Assembly (NCBI GenBank): GCA_029063275.1
Contig: JAIDOO010000316.1
Location: 1-10,032, forward strand
Source of the DNA: Clostridia bacterium
GTDB lineage: Bacteria; Bacillota; Clostridia; Christensenellales; Borkfalkiaceae
DNA: 10,032 nt
Direction of reading: 5' to 3'
Shown here: positions 5,828 through 10,032 of the stretch, in pieces
Layout: each line of letters opens with the position of its first letter
Numbering within the stretch: position 1 is the first letter of the stretch
Program-made: the position numbers and the translations under genes
The notes under the pieces: generated by a model
Seen by the model: the letters and a program-made list of their open reading frames with translations, nothing else
Told to the model about the DNA's origin: nothing
Databases searched by the model: none

Positions 5828-6934
5828 TTATATTAACGAGCCCTTATTTATGAAATAAGGATTTATTTCGCAACCTGCCAGTGTTCTGTTGTCGCGGATA
5901 ACGGAATCCTTATCGCTAACTACATATGCAAGGTTGCAGTTTTCGCCGACTATATTGTCGGTCATAAGAATACAGTTTTTGACGACAGTACCTTTTCCTA
6001 TCTTAACGCCGCGGAATAATATGCTGTTTTCGACAGTACCCTCGATAAGACAGCCGTCGGAAATCAGCGAGTTTTTAACCTTTCCGGTTTCTGCGATTTT
6101 TGCCGCCGCGCTGTCGTTGACTTTGGTATAAACGTCTCTATCGCCGAAAATTTCATTACGGATTTTTTTGTTAAGTAAGTCCATATTCGCGTTAAAATAT
6201 GACGAAAGAGAACTTATGTTGGCATAATAGCCGTCAAGCTTATATCCGTACAAATTATAAGTTTTAAGTCCCGGACTCAAAATGTCTCTGCCGAAGCTTG
6301 AAAAACCGCTTTGGCTTGCATTTTGAATAAGTCTTATAAGGAACGAAGTACGCGCCACCATTACGTTAATGTAATTCTTTTTGACGCCGCTCATTGCAGG
6401 ATTGATATAAAGACCAGTTATGCGCTCGTCCTTGTTGGTATCGAACGTCATATAATAATGCGACGGTACTACTTCATGCTCGTGGTATGCAAGCGTAATA
6501 TCTGCGTTCTTTTTGATATGGAAATCAATCATTTTGCTGTAATCCAGCTTGTAAATAGCGTCGCTGTCGGCGATTACGACAAAATCCTCTTTTGCTTTTT
6601 TCAAAAAGGACACCGCGCCTTTAAGCGCTTCAAGACGAGTCTTGTATAAAGTTTCGGTATCGTTTATATAAGGAGGAAGCAAAATCAAACCGCCTTCCTT
6701 TCTTGCAAGATCCCAGTATTTACCCGTCCCGAGATGGTCCATAAGCGACTGATAATTGTTTTTGGTTATAAGACCTACGGTAGTTATCCCTGAGTTGACC
6801 ATATTTGAAAGAGCAAAGTCAACAAGACGGTATCTGCCGCCGTAGGGCACCGAGCCTACGGACCTTACTTTTGTAAGCTCGGGTACGTTTTCTTCATTTA
6901 TGCTTGAAAATATAACACCTATGGTTGAAGCCAT
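5828..6934 (-). CDS. glgD: GlgD, probable regulatory subunit of ADP-glucose pyrophosphorylase
   Basis: A 368-residue paralogue of GlgC that in Bacillota pairs with it to form the ADP-glucose pyrophosphorylase heterotetramer. It has the GlgD hallmarks: the start TIGVIFSSINEENVPELT in place of the nucleotide-binding GGxGxRLxxLT loop, then VPYGGRYRLVDFALSNMVNS (29-48) and IADSDAIYKLDYSKM (121-135). The E-E-K-P sugar-phosphate motif of GlgC is absent; that region reads ITGLYINPA (172-180). The C-terminal third (about 285-360) has the hexapeptide pattern of a left-handed beta-helix, for example LISDGCLIEGTVENSILFRG. Loss of the nucleotide loop and the E-E-K-P lysine suggests little or no catalysis alone, which agrees with what is known of the family. 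The start is fixed by AGGGGG nine bases before the ATG at 6934, directly after the glgC stop. It is co-transcribed with glgC (14-base gap). Confidence 0.95.
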   Translation of the reverse strand: MASTIGVIFSSINEENVPELTKVRSVGSVPYGGRYRLVDFALSNMVNSGITTVGLITKNNYQSLMDHLGTGKYWDLARKEGGLILLPPYINDTETLYKTRLEALKGAVSFLKKAKEDFVVIADSDAIYKLDYSKMIDFHIKKNADITLAYHEHEVVPSHYYMTFDTNKDERITGLYINPAMSGVKKNYINVMVARTSFLIRLIQNASQSGFSSFGRDILSPGLKTYNLYGYKLDGYYANISSLSSYFNANMDLLNKKIRNEIFGDRDVYTKVNDSAAAKIAETGKVKNSLISDGCLIEGTVENSILFRGVKIGKGTVVKNCILMTDNIVGENCNLAYVVSDKDSVIRDNRTLAGCEINPYFINKGSLI

Positions 6935-6948
6935 TTAATTTATCCCCC

Positions 6949-8151
6949 TTATACGTTTTTATCGACGATTTCGCCTGCGGCAACCTTGCCTTTTTTGCCG
7001 ACGGTTATACCTCTTCCGAGTACCGCAATTCCGCCCGTCTTACATTCAACCTTGCTTGCCTCATCCTTAGGCGCACCGATTACGGCGTTTTCGTTTATAG
7101 TTACGTCCTCGTCGATAATTGCGTAATTGATTTTTGCGCCCGATTTTACGACGATATTGCCCATGAGCACGCTATCGATTACCTCAGCGCCCTTTTCGAT
7201 AACGCAATCGGTACCTATAACGGAATTAACGACTTTACCCTCTATCTCTCCTCCTGTCGCGACAATTGAGTTGACAACCTCGCCCTCTACGAATGCGGGC
7301 GGAGCCAAAGGACTTCTGGAATGTACCATTCTGTCGTGGTCGTTAAGTTCGAAATTGGGAATTACGCCGAGCAGATCCATATTAGCTTCCCAGAGCGAGG
7401 TTATAGTTCCGACGTCTTTCCAGTAACCGTCAAAGCGGTAAGAATACATTTTTTCTCCCGCGTTAAGCATTGCGGGAAGCACGTTTTTGCCGAAATCGTT
7501 TTCCGAATTGGGGTCCGCCTCGTCAAGCTCGAGATATTTGAAAAGCTTTGATGCCGTGAAAATATATATTCCCATAGAAGCTAAATTACTCTTGGGTTTT
7601 GCGGGTTTTTCTTCAAACTCGTAAATGGAGCCGTTGGTCTTGGTATTCAGAATGCCGAATCTGGACGCTTCGCTGAAAGGTACTTCCATACACGCAATAG
7701 TGCAGTCGGCTTTTGTCGCTTTATGTGCCTGCAACATTTTATCGTAGTCCATTTTATAAATATGGTCGCCCGAGAGTATCAAAACGTATTCGGGGTCGTA
7801 CATCTTCATAAATCTGATATTCTGATAAATTGCGTTTGCCGTGCCCTTATACCAGGAAGTATCCGTCTTTGCCTCATAAGGCGACAGAATATGTACGCCG
7901 CCGAAGGTTCTGTCCAAATCCCACGGCTGACCGTTGCCGACGTATTCGTTCAGCACCAACGGCTGATACTGCGTCAACACGCCTACCGTATCGATTCCCG
8001 AATTGATACAGTTTGACAGCGGGAAGTCAATAATTCTGTACTTAGCGCCGAAAGATACCGCAGGCTTGGCAATATTGTTTGTCAGTGCATACAGCCTGCT
8101 GCCCTGTCCGCCCGCAAGCAACATTGCAACACATTCTTTTTTTGTTAACAT
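6949..8151 (-). CDS. glgC: Glucose-1-phosphate adenylyltransferase (ADP-glucose pyrophosphorylase catalytic subunit)
   Basis: A 400-residue enzyme making ADP-glucose and pyrophosphate from ATP and glucose-1-phosphate, the committed step of bacterial glycogen synthesis. Motifs are [15 protein letters not shown] (10-24, nucleotide loop), [20 protein letters not shown] (29-48), [10 protein letters not shown] (127-136, Asp135 matching the catalytic Asp142 of E. coli) and FEEKPAKP (179-186, Lys182 matching the glucose-1-phosphate lysine Lys195). The C-terminal region (about 290-390) has the hexapeptide-repeat beta-helix used in allosteric and subunit contacts. I start it at the ATG at 8151 rather than the TTG one codon upstream, because AGGGGA then lies seven bases away. 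Length is usual for the Bacillota type (about 380-400). It follows glgB by 16 bases and precedes glgD by 14. Which effectors control it cannot be read here. Confidence 0.97.
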   Translation of the reverse strand: MLTKKECVAMLLAGGQGSRLYALTNNIAKPAVSFGAKYRIIDFPLSNCINSGIDTVGVLTQYQPLVLNEYVGNGQPWDLDRTFGGVHILSPYEAKTDTSWYKGTANAIYQNIRFMKMYDPEYVLILSGDHIYKMDYDKMLQAHKATKADCTIACMEVPFSEASRFGILNTKTNGSIYEFEEKPAKPKSNLASMGIYIFTASKLFKYLELDEADPNSENDFGKNVLPAMLNAGEKMYSYRFDGYWKDVGTITSLWEANMDLLGVIPNFELNDHDRMVHSRSPLAPPAFVEGEVVNSIVATGGEIEGKVVNSVIGTDCVIEKGAEVIDSVLMGNIVVKSGAKINYAIIDEDVTINENAVIGAPKDEASKVECKTGGIAVLGRGITVGKKGKVAAGEIVDKNV

Positions 8152-8167
8152 CAAATTATCCCCTTAA

Positions 8168-10015
8168 TTAATAAATTTCTGATTTTAAATATATGCAAGA
8201 CAGTCTTGGTATATCGATTGATATCGAGTAATCCTTTCCATGACTTGCAATTTTTTTAGTTGTGAATACTTTCCTTATCGTTTTTCCGTCGCCGCCGAAG
8301 CTTTTTAAATCGGTATTAAAAACCAGTCGGTATCTTCCCTGTCTGATACCTATGCGGTAATCTTTAATATCTACGCCCGAAAAATTTATAACCGCCGTTA
8401 TACTTTCACCCGATTTGGAATACCTGCTGAATGCTAAAACGTTGTTAAAGCTGTCGTCAACCGAAAGCCACTCAAAGCCTTCCCAGCTTTTTTCAATTTC
8501 GTAAAGCGGTTTGTTGCTCAGATAAAAGCTATTAAGCTTTTTAACAAACGCCGTCATTTTGCGGTGCTTCTCAAACTTTAAAAGGCAAAAATCTATTCCG
8601 GTAGTAAAATCCCATTCTTTAAACTGCGCTATTTCATAGCCCATAAAATTGAGCTTTTTTCCGGGGTGAGCGTACATAAATCCCAACAAGGCGCGCTCGC
8701 CCGCAAATTTATCACCGTACTCTCCCCACATTTTGTTCACTATCGAGCCTTTGACGTGCACAACCTCGTCATGCGATAACGGCAAAATGAAATTTTCGGA
8801 AAAAGCGTAAACGAGTGAAAACGTTATCTTATTGTGGTGATAACTTCTGAAATAAGGGTCCTGCCGACAGTAGAACAAAACGTCGTTCATCCAGCCCATA
8901 TTCCATTTGTAGTCAAAACCGAGTCCGCCGCTCTCTATTTTTTCGGTAACGCCGTTGTACGCCGTAGACTCTTCTGCACATATAATTGCGTGCGGAAAAT
9001 TGTCTTTAATGGTCGTATTGAACTTTTTGATAAATTCAATTGCTTCGAGGTTTCTGTTATCGCCGTAAATATTAGGCGTCCAGTCGCCGTCGCATTTATC
9101 GTAGTTGAGATAGAGCATCGAGGCAACAGCGTCAACTCTCAAACCGTCCACGTCGTAAATATCGAAGAAAAACGCCGCAGATGACAAAAGAAAGCTGTCA
9201 ACTTCACCTCTGCCGAAATCGAACTTCCTAGTGCCCCAACCCGTGTGTTCCATTCTGTCCCACAGCGGACATTCGTATAAAGGTTGACCGTCGAATTCGT
9301 AAAGCCCCCAACCGTCTTTGGGAAAATGCGCGGGAACCCAGTCCAGAATAACTTTGATGCCGTTTGCATGGAAAGCGTCAATCAAACTTTTGAATTCCGC
9401 AGGCGTTCCAAGTCTCGCCGTTACCGCGAAATATCCCGTTACCTGATAACCCCACGAACCGTCGTAAGGAAATTCGGTTACGGGCATAAACTCAACGTGA
9501 GTATAACCCAGGTTTTTGACGTAAGGCACAAGCTCTTTTTCAAGCTCTGAGTAAGTATAATATGAGTTGTCTTTATGTCTTTTCCAGGACAGAAGGCTTA
9601 CTTCATAAATATTTACGGGTTGTCCGAAATCGGGTATTTCGGGGTGGTACCTACCGCCCTTTTTCAGGTCGACAACCTTTGAATAAAACGATTTTGGTAT
9701 ATCTGAAGCAAAAGCGTAAGGGTCGGCTTTTACAATTTCTCTGCCGTCATAGGTTGATATGCAGTAAGCATACAACTGCCCCTCTTCCGCAAGCGTTACG
9801 GCTTCAAAGCTTTCGTTATCGGAAAGCCGAACCATATCAACTCCGTTCTGCCCCAATCCGATAATTTTTATGGATTTAGCGTGAGGCGCCCAGACTCTGA
9901 AAACGTACTCGCTTTCAGAAATTCTATGACAGCCGAAAAACTCATAGGCTCTGAAATTTGTTCCGTTATGGAAACTTTCAAGCCGAAGCTCATTATCAAA
10001 AAGCCCCTTTACCAT
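8168..10015 (-). CDS. glgB: 1,4-alpha-glucan branching enzyme
   Basis: A 615-residue GH13 enzyme that cuts alpha-1,4 chains and reattaches them as alpha-1,6 branches. Layout: a CBM48-type beta-sandwich (about 20-115, with YVFRVWAPHAKS at 37-48), the catalytic barrel (about 130-490) and a C-terminal beta domain (about 510-610). The catalytic triad is Asp295 (GLRVDAVASM), Glu348 (CAEEST) and Asp416 (PLSHDEVVH); their spacing of 53 and 121 residues equals that of E. coli Asp405, Glu458 and Asp526. Further family blocks are GYQVTGYFAVTARLGTP, FDYKWNMGWMND and GKKLNFMGYEIAQFKEW. It is shorter than E. coli GlgB (728) because it lacks the extra N-terminal domain, as in many Bacillota. The ATG at 10015 is the only reasonable start, since an in-frame stop lies at 10028-10030. 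Unlike its neighbours it has no recognisable ribosome binding site in the 17 bases visible upstream. It is the most upstream operon gene in view; the promoter lies beyond the edge. Confidence 0.96.
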   Translation of the reverse strand: MVKGLFDNELRLESFHNGTNFRAYEFFGCHRISESEYVFRVWAPHAKSIKIIGLGQNGVDMVRLSDNESFEAVTLAEEGQLYAYCISTYDGREIVKADPYAFASDIPKSFYSKVVDLKKGGRYHPEIPDFGQPVNIYEVSLLSWKRHKDNSYYTYSELEKELVPYVKNLGYTHVEFMPVTEFPYDGSWGYQVTGYFAVTARLGTPAEFKSLIDAFHANGIKVILDWVPAHFPKDGWGLYEFDGQPLYECPLWDRMEHTGWGTRKFDFGRGEVDSFLLSSAAFFFDIYDVDGLRVDAVASMLYLNYDKCDGDWTPNIYGDNRNLEAIEFIKKFNTTIKDNFPHAIICAEESTAYNGVTEKIESGGLGFDYKWNMGWMNDVLFYCRQDPYFRSYHHNKITFSLVYAFSENFILPLSHDEVVHVKGSIVNKMWGEYGDKFAGERALLGFMYAHPGKKLNFMGYEIAQFKEWDFTTGIDFCLLKFEKHRKMTAFVKKLNSFYLSNKPLYEIEKSWEGFEWLSVDDSFNNVLAFSRYSKSGESITAVINFSGVDIKDYRIGIRQGRYRLVFNTDLKSFGGDGKTIRKVFTTKKIASHGKDYSISIDIPRLSCIYLKSEIY

Positions 10016-10032
10016 ACAATAAATATTTTACC

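Noticed and set aside
6925..7269. 114-codon plus-strand frame across the glgD-glgC junction
   Set aside because: It overlaps both genes antisense, and its start sits on the glgD start and ribosome binding site region; no independent support.
10016..10032. Promoter or catabolite-repression site for the glycogen operon
   Set aside because: Only 17 bases upstream of glgB are visible, too few to support any call.

Overview
The window looks like the chromosome of a low-to-moderate GC Bacillota, most likely a Clostridia member, possibly an uncultured gut lineage. This rests on three things: a complete glycogen operon in the Bacillus/Clostridium order glgB-glgC-glgD-glgA-glgP (glgD is essentially a Bacillota gene), strong AGGGGG/AGGAGA-type ribosome binding sites, and a Gram-positive-type LexA box. 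The species cannot be named from this sequence.

Right-hand block, about 1752-10032, all on the minus strand. Reading from the right end, branching enzyme (glgB), the two ADP-glucose pyrophosphorylase subunits (glgC catalytic, glgD probably regulatory), glycogen synthase (glgA) and glycogen phosphorylase (glgP) follow one another with gaps of only 14-26 bases. The set ends in a strong hairpin whose arm contains the glgP stop codon. GlgC/GlgD make ADP-glucose from glucose-1-phosphate, GlgA builds alpha-1,4 chains, GlgB adds alpha-1,6 branches, and GlgP releases glucose-1-phosphate when the store is used. The operon promoter lies beyond the right edge. GlgA is unusual: it carries a lysine/alanine/threonine-rich N-terminal tail of about 55 residues, and the usual lysine of its N-terminal K-T-G-G motif is alanine.

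Left-hand block, 1-1660. It holds the 5' end of a lexA-type repressor gene (minus strand, cut by the left edge), a divergent small cysteine-rich protein gene (272-451, plus strand), and a complete 352-residue tyrosine recombinase (489-1547, minus strand) that resembles the single-recombinase XerS type. A near-consensus LexA box sits against the lexA -35 element in the divergent intergenic region.

The most interesting signal is immediately upstream of the recombinase: a perfect 28-bp inverted repeat at 1585-1612, with 11-bp arms and a 6-bp centre. That is the architecture of a Xer/dif core site. Together with the adjacent intact recombinase it suggests a self-contained one-recombinase chromosome resolution module, or alternatively a recombinase operator or leader hairpin. 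No RNA genes, insertion sequences or CRISPR arrays were seen. No gene-free stretch exceeds 300 bases.
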